Of a stretch of DNA of 64,000 nt, positions 1 through 9,845 are shown piece by piece. Every line of letters begins with the position of its first letter. Position 1 is the first letter of the stretch. This DNA comes from Lepidostoma basale. Lineage: Eukaryota > Arthropoda > Insecta > Trichoptera > Lepidostomatidae. The stretch is from the NCBI GenBank assembly GCA_022606425.2, contig JAHDVF020001050.1, positions 310,001 through 374,000 on the forward strand, in the 5' to 3' direction. Made by a program: the position numbers and the translations under genes. The notes beneath the pieces are model-generated. The model was not told the DNA's origin, did not search any database, and saw only the letters and a list, made by a program, of their open reading frames with translations.

Positions 1-311
1 TGGATTTAAATTTTTGTAGGCAAAGATGATTGACATTCTATTTTGTTTTTATTTCGTCGTGAAACATAATTATGGTCCTTGGGCACTCCAAGATAACGAA
101 CCTCCGGTCCCCTGGTAGTCATCACGAGGCGGGAGGCTGCGCTGATTTAAATATGCAAATTATTTAATTATGAAAAAGGTTTTCTGAATAATAAATTCCG
201 ACTTCTGAAGATAATTTGTACCTCATTATTCATCACTTTTCGCGTCTGCTTCTTTGCAGGGTACACATCAAGGAAAGCCCACATATATTTACTATCAAAC
301 CATAATCATTC
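1..311. other. Unassigned A+T-rich DNA
   Basis: No coding potential, repeat family or hairpin recognised. Confidence 0.5.
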
Positions 312-690
312 TCACAGATAAAACCTTCTTCCTCTTCTTCTTTTAATGTCATAGATCTGACGATTTGTGGCAAAAAAGCATGTCTCCTGGGATGATGAGG
401 TCCAGCTGTCCCTCAATCTCTTGGGTAGTCTTTCAGGTGGACGGTTTGGGTTACGGACACGATCTCGGAGAGTTTTTCCAGTAATGGATCTTAGGGCTTT
501 CATCTCCGATGTTCTTAGCAGACCCCGTTGTTCGTACAGTGTCGGCCCGTATCTCTACAGCATACGTCTTGATAGGTCGCACGCATGTCTTATAAATTCT
601 GACCTTGTGGTCAATACGCAAATGCTTGTTCTTTCAGACCAGATTCTTCAGACTTCCTGACACGGTAGAGGCTTTATTGACTTGTTCTCA
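312..690 (-). pseudogene. LINE-F 3' end fragment
   Basis: On the minus strand the reading MKALRSITGKTLRDRVRN is followed after a frame change by PKRLRDSWTSSSQE and a CT-rich (AAG-type on the sense strand) tail. This is the C-terminal tail of a non-LTR retrotransposon ORF2, the same family as 60010-60420 and 62545-63185. It is 5'-truncated and frameshifted, hence dead. The clade (RTE- or Jockey-like) cannot be settled from this region. Confidence 0.7.
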
Positions 691-762
691 TATTTCGGTA
701 TAAAAGTCATAAAGGTCATGTGGTTGCAAATTTCTATTCAACTGCTTACAGCTATATAAAAA

Positions 763-910
763 CTAACCGTCACGCCGTCTCTCCGAAGGCGTAGTCAGAA
801 AGAATGGACTGCTACACTGATCTTTCCTAAATTTTTTCGCGTCTCCAACATTTTTATGTAGTGTCGTGCAGGCACGTCGATTTCTCCGACTCCTCACGTG
901 ACCATGTTAC
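763..910 (-). pseudogene. LINE-A 3' terminus fragment
   Basis: Minus-strand 3' end of LINE-A: the sequence complementary to GGCGTGATGGTTAG, the SILSAYP-type coding end and the bases coding for the NRRACMTR motif are readable with several indels. 5'-truncated. Confidence 0.75.
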
Positions 911-940
911 ACAATGTCTCTGTGTTTGTTGTATCTATAT

Positions 941-1082
941 ATGGACAAGTGATTGAAAGAGCTAAAAAGGTTGGGTGCAGGTACTAAAATGAGTGGAGTG
1001 GCAGAAAGCTCACTAACAAAACAAGACGCTAACAAATTCATCCACTTGTTCCAGATTTTGACAATGTTGCAGATTGTCATAG
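941..1082. pseudogene. Rearranged LINE-A reverse transcriptase scrap
   Basis: Positions 941-1020 read on the plus strand like the LINE-A stretch ELKGLEAGAKMEGV that precedes YADD. Positions 1030-1082 match, on the minus strand, the later stretch around ISVNGENLEQVDEF. The two pieces face opposite ways, as in a 5'-inverted retrotransposition product or a later inversion. Confidence 0.55.
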
Positions 1083-1107
1083 ACAATGTAAATTTATTAG
1101 TATAATT

Positions 1108-1348
1108 TTTTTCTTCTTCTTCTCTTTCGGCTTGTTGTGACCATCCACTCTTGGAAGTAGGCCTCCTCTCGTATTTTCCACATCCTTCTATCCTGAGCTA
1201 TCTGCATCCAGGCGCTTCAAGGTACTCTTCCGAATATCGGCACGCCAACGTGCCTGTGGGTACCCAACTCCACGCTTTGCCTCCTCGGGTACCAGCACAG
1301 CAGTTGCCTATGCCGCTGTTCCGCCTAATGCCACTTATGATGACGTAG
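1108..1348 (-). pseudogene. LINE-C 3' end fragment
   Basis: Minus strand ends in an ORF tail with WMQIAQDRRMW and REEAYFQEWMVTTS-like text, followed by an (AAG)n-type tail seen here as CTTCTTCTTC. This is the terminal QDR-W/EAY-Q-W signature of LINE ORF2 proteins, related to LINE-B. Only about 75 residues remain. Confidence 0.6.
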
Positions 1349-1417
1349 GAGACCTTTGTCCTTTGTTATTATTGTTTAATCATATTTATTTTTATTTTCG
1401 TGCATTTATTTAGGATT

Positions 1418-2176
1418 ATTTAGTTAATGTTCTTCTACCGACCCTTATGTATGGAAGTGAAGCATGGAACTGGCAAAATAAGAATGTAAGTAGAATAAAT
1501 GCCGTAGAAATGAGATCTCTTAGACGAATGTGTGAAAAATCTGTGTATGATAGAGTGTCGAATGAAAATATACGAAGTGAATGCGGTGCGAATGATGGTG
1601 TTATGAACAAAATAATGAAAGGATCATTAAGATGGTTTGGACACATGGAAATAATGAGTGAAGAAAGAATGGTAAAAAAGTATATGTTAATGATGTTAAT
1701 GGAACCAGAAATAGAGGAAGACCGAGGAAAACGTGGCACGATCAAATAAATCAAATATTGAATGTCGGCCATGTGAGGAGTCAGAGAAATCGACGCACGT
1801 GCATGACACGATGTATGAACGTGGATGACGACCTTCGTGGCAGAGTGGTAAGAGCTCTGATTCCCATTCCGAAGGTTCTGGGTTCGATTCCCGGCGATGG
1901 CAGTGTGATTGTCACATTGTCTTTGGTCTGGCGTAGTATTCACGTGACAATAAAATGGCGATAGATTGGCTACCTGTCACATGTCACGAGAATCAATATA
2001 TCAGCTTAAAAAAAATGTATACTCTAATTGGGTTCAAGCAACCTGTTGTATACGTAAAAAAAAAAAAAAATGAATGTTGAGGAAGCGAGAGAAATATGTC
2101 AGGAAAGAAAAGTGTGGCATCCCATTCTTTCTGTATACCCCTTCGGGGAGACTAGTTAGTTAGTTAGTTAGTTAAT
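1418..2176 (+). pseudogene. LINE-A 3' end, split by a SINE
   Basis: C-terminal part of ORF2: YGSEAWNW, RINAVEMRSLRRMC, GSLRWFGHME, then a frameshift into the RPRKTWHDQIN region. The element is interrupted at 1828 by a SINE and resumes at 2071 with the NVEEAREICQERKVW end, terminating in (GTTA)n at 2155-2174. No reverse transcriptase core is left. The SINE is younger than the LINE copy. Confidence 0.85.
1829..2070 (+). mobile_element. tRNA-derived SINE, poly(A)-tail type
   Basis: An A-box-like TGGCAGAGTGGTAAG at 1838 and B-box GGGTTCGATTCCC near 1879 mark a tRNA-like RNA polymerase III promoter of serine/leucine type. The body (GTGATTGTCACATTGTC, AATAAAATGGCGATAG, CACATGTCACGAG) is shared with the other copies. 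It ends in about 15 A residues. Flanks 1816-1828 and 2071-2083 are a 13-bp target duplication with three mismatches, inside LINE-A. Confidence 0.85.
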
Positions 2177-2254
2177 AAGCGTTGATATGGCTCTTTGATT
2201 TGATGAGATCGCTGTGATGAATAGCTGGTACTATTTAAAATGCTTTTATAACCC

Positions 2255-2445
2255 GATCCTTTCGTGTAATAGCTGCCGTTTGTCCGGTACTCGGCCGCCC
2301 TCTCTCGGGGCTGGCGGCGGCGGCTGTTTGCTTTGTTTCTGGCGCGGCCCGTTCCCGGAGGAACGTTTGCTCACCCTACACCGCTCCAGTGGCGGTACAC
2401 AGCGATACACAAAGCGAACAATCGAACAAGCTTCCAAAACAATGG
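2255..2445. other. G+C-rich islet
   Basis: A sharply G+C-rich patch, including GGCGGCGGCGGC, in an A+T-rich setting. Short open frames exist on both strands but show no recognisable protein. No repeat match elsewhere in the window. It may be unique ancestral sequence. Confidence 0.4.
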
Positions 2446-2517
2446 CCATTGAACAGACATACAGAAGATAAAAGGAATTTTCTAATGCAATATTTTTATT
2501 AGCAATTTGTTTTATAA

Positions 2518-2972
2518 GTAACTAACTAACTAACCATTACGCCGTCTCCCCGAAGGGATAGGCAGAAAGAATGGACTGCCACACTTTTCTTTCCTGACAT
2601 ATTTCTCTCGCTTCCTCAACATTCATAAAACGTGTCATGCACGCGCGTCGATTTCTCTGACTCCTCACATGGCCGACATTCAATATTTGATTTATTTGAT
2701 CGTGCCTCGTTTTCCTCGGTATTCCTCTTTTTCTGGTTCCATTTACATCGTTAACAAATAATTTTTTTACCATTGTTTCTTTATTCATTCTTCTCATGTG
2801 TCCAAACCATCTTAATGATCCTTTCATGATTTTGATCATTCGCACCGCATTCACTTCTTATATTTTCATTCGGCACTCTATCATACACAGAGTATCTACA
2901 CATTCGTCTAAGAGATCTCATTTCTACTGCATTTATTCTACATTCATCCTTCTGTTGCCAGTTCCATGCTAA
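2518..2972 (-). pseudogene. LINE-A 3' end
   Basis: Minus-strand ORF2 end: AWNWQQKDECRINAVEM, RSLRRMCRYSVYDR, SLRWFGHMRRMN, then GETA-stop and (GTTA)n. A deletion and frameshift lie near the ECGAND stretch. Joins a second LINE-A piece at about 2997. Confidence 0.85.
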
Positions 2973-2996
2973 ATATATATGTGCAAACAAACTATC

Positions 2997-3597
2997 GATA
3001 GGCAGAAATAATGGACCGCCACACTACTCTATCCTGACATACCTTTCTAGCTTCTCCACATTCATTCAACGAGTCACACACGCACGTCGATTATTCCGAT
3101 TTCTTACTTGGTCGACCAGTAAAATTTGATTAATTTAATCATGCCATATTTTCCTTGTTCTTCCTTGACTCCGTATTCCGTGTACATCATTAACGTATAA
3201 TTTCAAAACCATTATTTCTTCATTCATTAACTAAATATATCTGTACTAACGCAGTAATCCTTTATAATTTAGTTAATAATACATTTTTCCTTTCTATATT
3301 ATTTTCTTGTATCAGCATTTCAAAGTTTGGTGTAAATCGTTTATCACACATACGTCTTAGAGACCTAATCTTTACCGTATTAAATCTGCTCTCTTTTTTT
3401 CGACGTCACTATCCGTTCGGTCATCTGCTGTGAACATGCTGCCTAAATATACAATTTCAGTCACACGTTCTAGATTCTCGTCATTCACTCTTGTTAAAAC
3501 TGTTATTTGCTCTTCCCTTTCAAAAATCATCATCTTGTGGCTTTCCGACATTCGTCATTGCTCTGCTCCTGCTTCGATTCCGTGAGTCATTATGGGT
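2997..3597 (-). pseudogene. LINE-A fragment of a divergent subfamily
   Basis: Minus strand runs from the SILSAYP region back through the RSLRRMC region into the connection-domain text matching VDEFVYLGSMFT and the F-EKEG region upstream of it. Many indels. It is more diverged than 2518-2972, so it is probably older, and it lacks its own 3' tail. Confidence 0.7.
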
Positions 3598-3711
3598 ATA
3601 TTAATAGAAAAATATTTATAAAATATATGTTTTCATTGTCGTCAAGCCTTTTGAAATATTATGTAATGTTTTTAGACATCTTAGTCAGGTATTAGTTAGT
3701 TGTATACCATA

Positions 3712-3800
3712 GAGCAAGTACACCGAGAAATAGATGGACGACAATATCTCCCAGGACGCAGGAGTTGCCAGGTCATCAGAAATGTAAAGATACTTAATGT
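3712..3800 (+). pseudogene. Possible LINE C-terminal scrap
   Basis: Text resembling RNRWTTISPRTQELPG recalls the GRPRTRW-DDI-GV-W end of LINE ORF2 proteins. The stretch is too short to assign to a family. Confidence 0.3.
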
Positions 3801-4138
3801 GCACAACTAAAAAGATATCAGGGCAAATGATGCTTCTGTTACCTAGGAGAGGTCGCTTACCCTGCGGAGAATATGTAGCAATTTTAGTTTATGGCGACAT
3901 TAACGAAGAAGTTCCATCCAAAGAGTAACGTCACAACTTGTAAACGTGGTCTTTTTATGTAACCTCATCATGTTATGCGACATATTTTTATATAAACTGC
4001 ATTATAAAACACATAACACACAATGGTGATGGAGTCATAATCTCTTAATAAAAAAATTCATGGTCCATTTTACTGAAAAGGTTATCTTTCATTGCCGTTG
4101 TGGTTTTAATTTTGTAAAAGACCAATATAAATTATAAT
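3801..4138. other. Unassigned A+T-rich DNA
   Basis: Nothing recognised. Confidence 0.4.
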
Positions 4139-4200
4139 TTTAGATAAACTTAAGGCGTTTACACTGTGGAATTCCATAATGATGAATTTTTATGAATTAA
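4139..4200 (-). repeat. Outer flank of family-2 palindromic element
   Basis: Contains GGCGTTTACACTGTGGAATT and CCATAATGATGAATTTTTAT. The same block, in the other orientation, lies just outside the palindromes at 47780 and 61680, and again near 18843. It is therefore the distal part of the same element, here without its palindrome. Confidence 0.6.
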
Positions 4201-4504
4201 AACACCTCGCACGCTTAAAAGAACACTGGCTTAACTCTAAAAAGCAAGTTTTGCTCAATCTGACATGAGTTGGTGTTTTAACAAAAACAGTCGAAAAACA
4301 CGTAGGTACGAATGAAAAAGACCGATATAGTGTTATGGAGGTCAATTGGCGGAATTTTGACTTAATTTTAACGTGAAACGATGGATAGCGTTAACACAAG
4401 CCTCTGTCTAATGTTAACTAAATTATGACCTAAACCATAATCGGTCAGTTTACTATTAAGCATGCGACTTATTAATTGTTTCTTGACAAAAAACAATGAT
4501 GTAA

Positions 4505-4682
4505 AACTCCGTATTAAATAATTAATACGAATGAAAACGTCAGTTTTCTAGAAGTTTTATTATATTTTATGGTAATGACATGTTTCGCCCTTCTAAAGCA
4601 GTATAAAATGTGACAAAACATGTCATTCTCATAAAATATAAGAAAACTTCTAGAAAACTGACGTTTTCATTCGTATTAATTA
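4505..4682. mobile_element. Family-1 palindromic element
   Basis: Two inverted arms of about 75 bp share AAAACGTCAGTTTTCTAGAA and TGACATGTTTCGCC. The left arm on the minus strand carries GCUUUAGAAGGGC-GAAACAUGUC, a hairpin followed by the hammerhead-like 3' motif; its CUGANGA equivalent has decayed to UUUAUAC. The right arm has lost the hairpin by deletion. No open frame. Confidence 0.75.
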
Positions 4683-5086
4683 ATTAAAACACTGTTTTCC
4701 AGTTTTAAGTTTATTTTTCTCGACATGTTTCAAAGGTTCTACACCTTTATCATTGGGAGATCGATATAAACCAACCAAAATTATTACAAACTGAGTGCAA
4801 GAACCTAGAATTATATAATATATAATATGTAACTTGGCTAGTACTAGGGAGATAACAATAGACATATCAATGGGTTAAATTTTAGCCTTAGAGCAATAAA
4901 ATACCCTCAACTAAATACTTCCATATAAAAATCTTTTCAAAATTTAACCCATATAATAATTCTAGGTTCTTGCACTCAGTTTGTAATAATTTTGGTTAGT
5001 TTATATCGTTCTCCCGATGATGCCTTCGAAACATGCCGAGAAAAATAAACTAAAGAATGGAGAAAACAGTGTTTTAATTAATAAAT
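4683..5086. mobile_element. Family-2 palindromic element
   Basis: About 400 bp of inverted arms: left TTTATTTTTCTCGACATGTT at about 4710, right AACATGCCGAGAAAAATAAA at about 5028, with GGTTCTTGCACTCAGTTTGT in the inner arms. Left arm (minus) reads AUCUC-CCAAUGA-hairpin-GAAACAUGUC-GAGAA, a hammerhead layout with closing outer helix. The right arm lacks most of the hairpin. Confidence 0.75.
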
Positions 5087-5518
5087 ATAATGTAAACGCG
5101 ATAAATCTGTTAGTAAAAAACAAAGGTTAAATCTCTGTAAAACAAAATAAAAAGGTCGCGTTTATATTATACGAGTATGTAATCTTTCATGACTACTATA
5201 CTCCGCATGGATTTATTCTATTTCAGCTCTCTGCAGCACCGTTTATAACCGGCCTTGTCTATGAAAATAGGCGCAATCCCCCTTTGCTCACAAACGCAGA
5301 GAACATTGTGTTCATTCATCCAATTTTCCTTTAGTTAACTATGAATATTAATAAACAGTTATGTACAGTTATACCTACGTGTTTGCAATCAATACATTTT
5401 CATTTATCTGATTTTCATTCGTTTGGCAGTATTTTGATATTGATTAAGTACCATATCTATCGAATATGGAGAGTACCATTTTTTGCATTAATGTAATCAA
5501 AATTTTATATTTTTTAAA
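5087..5518. other. Unassigned A+T-rich DNA
   Basis: Nothing recognised. Confidence 0.4.
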
Positions 5519-6145
5519 ACTAACTAACTAACTAACCATCACGCCGTCTCCCCGAAGGGGTAGGCAGAAAGAATGGACTGCCATACTTTTCTTTCCTGAC
5601 ATATTTCTCTCGATTCCTCAACATTCATACATCGTGTCATGCACGCGCGTCGATTTCTCCGACTCCTCACATGGCCGACATTTAATATTTGATTTATTTG
5701 ATCGTGCCACGTTTTCCTCGGTCTTCCTCTATTTCTGGTTCCATTAACATCATTAACATATACTTTTTTTACCATTCTTTCTTCATTCATCCTTTCCATT
5801 TGTCCAAACCATCTTAATGATCCTTTCATTATTTTGTTCATAACACCATCATTCGCACCGCATTCACTTCTTATATTTTCATTCGACACTCTATCATACA
5901 CAGAGTATCCACACATTCGTCTAATAGATCTCATTTCTACTGCATTTATTATATTATACTTTCATCCTTCTTTTGCCAGTTCCGTGCTTCGCTTCCATAC
6001 ATAAGGGTCGGTAGAAGAACACCATTGTGCACTGCCATTCTAGCTTTTTTGGATAGGTTTTTGTTTGCGATGACAACTTTAAGTGCACCGTTCACTTTGT
6101 TGCCTGCCCCAACCCTTCTTTTAATATCCCTATCCACTCAATCAA
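5519..6145 (-). pseudogene. LINE-A 3' end, fairly long copy
   Basis: Minus strand reads RRVGAGNKVNGALKVVIANK, LPTLMYGSEARNWQKKDES, then after a short insertion RMCGYSVYDRVSNENIRSEC, LRWFGQMERMNEERMVKK and a clean run to GETA-stop and (GTTA)n. The break is a few extra bases near 5950. About 190 codons of the ORF2 C-terminus; reverse transcriptase core absent. Confidence 0.9.
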
Positions 6146-6169
6146 ATATAAAATGACGGGTACGTGAAA

Positions 6170-6288
6170 AGTTAAAGGGATTTAAGTGCGTGCATGATAC
6201 GATACACGAATGTTGAGGAATCGAGAGAATTTTGCAAGGAAAGAAATAACCCCTTAGATGAGACGGCGTGCTGGTGAGTTAGTTGGTT
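6170..6288 (+). pseudogene. LINE-A 3' terminus
   Basis: Matches the last about 110 bp of LINE-A (NVEE-RE-QERK region to GACGGCGTG), ending in GTTAGTTGGTTTT. The SILSAYP stretch is deleted. Confidence 0.7.
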
Positions 6289-6289
6289 T

Positions 6290-6689
6290 TAACAATTCTT
6301 ATAACAAAATTGGCATTATTTTCTCTCCATCCTTTTATATAGATTAAAATTGACAGTAAAATTAAGCAATGATGAATAACTCTTTCATCTTGTTAAAGTT
6401 GCAATCGTCCTGCTTGAGTCGCATTGCAAAGATTGGACCTGTAACTCACAAGTTGTTGAAGTATTTCACCTACTTTTATATTTTGACATTTTCACAATGT
6501 TCTTTCTCTCGTTGTTTGTATTATGTTTTTTGTTCTGCCACTTCGTACCAGAATTTGAGATATAAAATACTTTGTCATTCTCCAAACTGTTTCTGTCGTG
6601 CTCGGTACATCCTCATATATTCCCGTGGGAATGTGATTCAGCAACACTATACCTCGAGTGCTCTACATCATTAGTCCGCACAACTAACA
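6290..6689. other. Unassigned DNA
   Basis: A 101-codon open frame (6369-6674, plus) has no recognisable domain and low-complexity, aromatic-rich composition typical of A+T-rich noncoding DNA. I do not call it a gene. Confidence 0.35.
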
Positions 6690-6810
6690 CAATAACTAAC
6701 TTACTAACCATCACGCCGTCTCCCCGAAGGCGTAGGCATATAAAATAAACCGCCACACTTCTCTTTCCTGACATAATTCTCTCGCATCATCATGTCGATT
6801 TCGCGGTCTT
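6690..6810 (-). pseudogene. LINE-A 3' terminus
   Basis: Minus-strand (GTTA)n-type tail, GACGGCGTGATGG and the following about 90 bp of LINE-A, then lost. Confidence 0.75.
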
Positions 6811-6846
6811 TTTAATTACTGCGTCTACTTCCAAAAAATCAAAGTT

Positions 6847-6935
6847 CTTAAGAAGCGTTAAATTAAGCACGTTGAGAGTATTTATCCATCATCATCTTAA
6901 CATCTTATAAGGTTGAAGACTGTTGTCAGCATTGA
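6847..6935 (+). repeat. Direct repeat, left copy
   Basis: TTAAGAAGCGTTAAATT followed by TATTTATCCATCATCATCTT and GAAGACTGTTGTCAG recurs at 7137-7225 in the same orientation, on the other side of a SINE. At about 90 bp it is too long for an ordinary target duplication. Confidence 0.75.
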
Positions 6936-6937
6936 TA

Positions 6938-7128
6938 TTATAATTATAATTTAAGTTGCTCTTTGCATAGTTACAGCGCGAGCCAAATCGATGTAAAGGA
7001 TATATCTATCATATTGTAATGCATGTGATAGGTAGCTAGTCTATCGCCATTTGTAATGCAGTGTGAATCGAAACCGGGACCTTCTGTGCGGTGGTCATAG
7101 TTCTTGCCATTCTGCCACGAATGCCGTC
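6938..7128 (-). mobile_element. tRNA-derived SINE, AAT-tail type
   Basis: Minus strand: head GCATTCGTGGCAGAATGGCA, B box GGTTTCGATTC, shared TGGCGATAGACTAGCTACC, then TACATCGATTTGGCTCGCGC and an A/T-rich tail. About 50 bp of the body is deleted relative to 40697-40922. Confidence 0.8.
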
Positions 7129-7136
7129 AGGATGTT

Positions 7137-7225
7137 TTTAAGAAGCGTTAAATTGTTAATGTTTCAGTAATTATCCATCATCGTCTGAACAATTTACAAG
7201 CTTGAAGACTATTGTCAGAATTAAT
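7137..7225 (+). repeat. Direct repeat, right copy
   Basis: Second copy of the 90-bp unit at 6847, about 80% identical by eye. The pair brackets the SINE. Confidence 0.75.
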
Positions 7226-7361
7226 CATTATGAACGTCAAAGGAGTTCCTTGGATGTTAATGCTGTTCTCACCATAAAGTAAAATATTAAAAAAACCTAA
7301 GATGTACCCATGGAAATTTATAAATATAATAATACTGAATACAAATATAGATTAAAATTCA

Positions 7362-7463
7362 CGCTAACTACATTTTACCACTTTTAACACTGTTTTACCA
7401 CTTATAACACTGTTTTACCACTTATAACACTGTTTTACCACTTATAACACTGTTTTACCACTT
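7362..7463. repeat. 20-bp tandem repeat
   Basis: About five head-to-tail copies of TGTTTTACCACTTATAACAC. The first copy diverges, the inner ones are identical, so the expansion looks recent. Confidence 0.95.
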
Positions 7464-7469
7464 ACGTGG

Positions 7470-7844
7470 AATGTGGGAACTCAAAGCTGTTAATGTATTA
7501 TAGTAACCAAGCTATGAAATTTTTTTCACAAATTATTTTTTCGACATTTACCCAATACCATGCAAAATGGTAAAACTTTTAATTCGGTGTTTCATTAATT
7601 ACTTTTTAAGGCTCAAAAATACCATCTGAGTTATTCTTAAAGAAAATGTTTTTAATTCTGGAAGAATTATTACAGTCTCACTGATATCGATTATATGGGA
7701 TCCTTCTGATATACTTGTAAATGTGCTTTGTACTCGTAAATTACAATTCCATATTGTAATTGTAATTTTGAACAGTCTGAAACATTATCGTGAATGGTGA
7801 AAATTTTTAACAAGTAAGTGAGTTTGTATTTTAAGGTAGTATGA
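7470..7844. other. Unassigned A+T-rich DNA
   Basis: Nothing recognised. Confidence 0.4.
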
Positions 7845-8388
7845 TTACAAGGGATGGGCGAGTGGAGAGGGATATTGAAAGAAGGGTTGGGCAGGCAATA
7901 AAGTTAATGGTGCACTAAAAGTTGCCTTCGCAAACAAAAGCTTAAATGGCAGTGCATAGGTGTTTTTGAAAAAGTAGAATAAAAGCAGTAGAAATGAGAT
8001 ATCTTAGACGAATGTGTGAAAAACCGTGTATGCTAGAGTGTCAAATGAAAATATTATATAACAAGTGAATGCGGTGCGAATGAAAGTTTTATGCACAAAA
8101 TAATGAAAGGAACATTAAGATGGTTTGGATTCATGTGAAGAATGAATGCTAAAAAATATACATACATTTTAACGACGTAAATGGAATTAGAAATAGAGGA
8201 AGATCGAGGAAAACCTTGCAAGATCAAATAAATAAAATATTGAATTTTGGCCACGTGAGGAGTCGGAGAAATCGACGAGCGTGCATGACACGATTTATGA
8301 ACGTTGAGGAATCGAGAGAATGTTAGGTAAGAAAAGTGTGGTAGTTCATTCTTCGGGAGACGGCTAACCATCAGGTTAATTAGTTAGT
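7845..8388 (+). pseudogene. LINE-A 3' end
   Basis: Plus strand starts at the VEKDIERRVGAGN stretch, continues through MRSLRRMC and LRWFG with several frameshifts and a deletion of the YGSEAWNW segment, and ends in GTTAGTTAGTTAGTTT. Degraded. Confidence 0.8.
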
Positions 8389-8452
8389 TAGTTTTGTTGT
8401 AATTCTTGTTAAACCGTTTTGTGTCCAAATTAGTCGCCTAAATGTTATTAAA

Positions 8453-8905
8453 CTAACTAACTAACTTACCATCACGCCGTCTCCCCGGAGGGGTAGGCAG
8501 AAATAATGGAATGCCAAATTGTTCTGTTCTGACATACTTCTCTCGCTTCCTCTACATTCATACATCTTGTCATGCACGCACGTCGATTTTTCCGACTCCT
8601 CACGTAACCCACGCCACGTTTTCCTCGGTCTTCCTCTATTTTTAGCGCCGTTTACACATACCTTATTTACCATTCTGCCTTCACTCATTCGTATCATGTG
8701 TCCAAACCATCTTAATGACCCTTTTCTTATTTTGTTCATAACACTTTCATTCGCACCACATTCACTTCTTATACTTGCATTTGTCACTCTATCATATACA
8801 GATTTGAAACACATTCGTCTTAGAGATCTCATTTCTACTGCATTTATTCTACTTTCATCCTTCTTTAGCCAGTTCAATGCTTCACTTCCATACATAAGGG
8901 CTTGC
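8453..8905 (-). pseudogene. LINE-A 3' end
   Basis: Minus strand: MYGSEALNWLKKDESRINAV, CFKSVYDRVTNASIRSECGA, GSLRWFGHMIRMSEGRMVNK, GRPRKTW, after which a deletion of the HDQINQILNVGH codons shifts the frame. Ends in the CGGCGTGATGG motif and (GTTA)n. Closely related to 54583-55560. Confidence 0.9.
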
Positions 8906-8979
8906 AGTTATGTTATTCGTCTAAGGTGAGTACGCCTGAGTCATATAAAGAGTGATGGTGGATATCTTTCCTCGTGAAC

Positions 8980-9240
8980 TAGACTTCTCGTGCGAGCCGC
9001 GTGTAGCAGAGCCGGCGAGAGAAGGTATTGTACAAGTTTGTCCATTTTCCGTTTATTCTCCGCGCACAATACAATGTTTGCTCGGCGGCTCGGCTGAACA
9101 ATTCACACGCGGCCTGGCGCAAGGCGGCTCGGCTCCAGGTATTCTACGGAATAATGAAAAGCAGTCCACGGCCGTGTTAAGGCAAGCGCGGAATACAACA
9201 TGATTGCATACTTCGCTCTTACTGCGCCTTAATGTGCCGG
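8980..9240. other. G+C-rich islet
   Basis: A 250-bp G+C-rich block (GCGAGCCGCG, CGGCGGCTCGGCTG, CGCGGCCTGGCGCAAGGCGG). An open frame of 83 codons on the plus strand has no recognisable motif. No other copy in the window. Confidence 0.4.
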
Positions 9241-9399
9241 AGTTATGATGGATTTATTAACCTACTAAATCTTTTACAACTTCAACAAGACCCAACCGAC
9301 AAAGATGGAAGCAAATGTGACTTTCTAAAATTATATTGTCATTTCATTACTCATTCATTCCTATATCCCACTAAGAGCACGACATAGAAAACTGACTTC

Positions 9400-9468
9400 G
9401 GAATGGGATTTTACAAGATTGAAGTACCCTCTAAGAGTCGTCAAAAGTCAAAGTAAGAAACAATAGCC
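9400..9468 (-). mobile_element. SINE-2 tail fragment
   Basis: Minus-strand CTCTTAGAGGGTACTTCAAT and AAAATCCCATTCCGAAGTCA match the body of the element at 10270-10560. Confidence 0.6.
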
Positions 9469-9487
9469 AGCCAACTAACTAAATAAA

Positions 9488-9845
9488 AATTAACTAACTA
9501 ACCAACACGCCGTCTCTCCGAAGGGGTAAGCAGAAATAATGGACTGCCACACTTTTTATTTTTTTATTATTTTTTATTTATTTATTTTTTTTTTTTTTAT
9601 TTTTTTTTTATTTTTTTTTTTTTGACTCCTCACATGGCCGACGTCCAATATTTGATTTATTTTATCGTACCACGTTTTCCTCGGTCTTTCTGTATTTCTG
9701 GTTCCATTTACATCGTTAAAATATATTTTTTTTACCATTCTTTCTTCATTCATTCTTTCCATATGTCCAAACCATCTTAATGATCCTTTCATTATTTTGT
9801 TCATAACATCATCATTCGCACCGCATTCACTTCTTATATTTAATT
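9488..9845 (-). pseudogene. LINE-A 3' end with poly-T replacement
   Basis: Minus strand: IMKGSLRWFGHMERMNEERM, RPRKTWYDKINQILDVGHVR, then the last 60 codons are replaced by about 70 nt of T-rich DNA (9555-9624, A-rich on the coding strand) before the CGGCGTG end and (GTTA)n. The substitution sits exactly inside the coding end. Confidence 0.85.

Noticed and set aside
2155..2174. TTAG-type runs as telomere-like repeats
   Set aside because: Insect telomeres are (TTAGG)n; here the unit is 4 bp (GTTA) and always sits at the LINE-A 3' end.
4505..5086. Palindromic elements as ordinary TIR/MITE DNA transposons
   Set aside because: No constant target duplication or conserved terminal motif could be seen, arms vary in length, and the shared hairpin-GAAAC core is not a transposase-type feature. 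A MITE origin is not fully excluded.
6369..6674. 101-codon plus-strand frame as a small secreted or membrane protein
   Set aside because: Low-complexity aromatic text of A+T-rich DNA, no signal peptide pattern I could trust, no context.
7362..7463. CRISPR-like array
   Set aside because: The 20-bp units are directly tandem with no spacers and the genome is eukaryotic.
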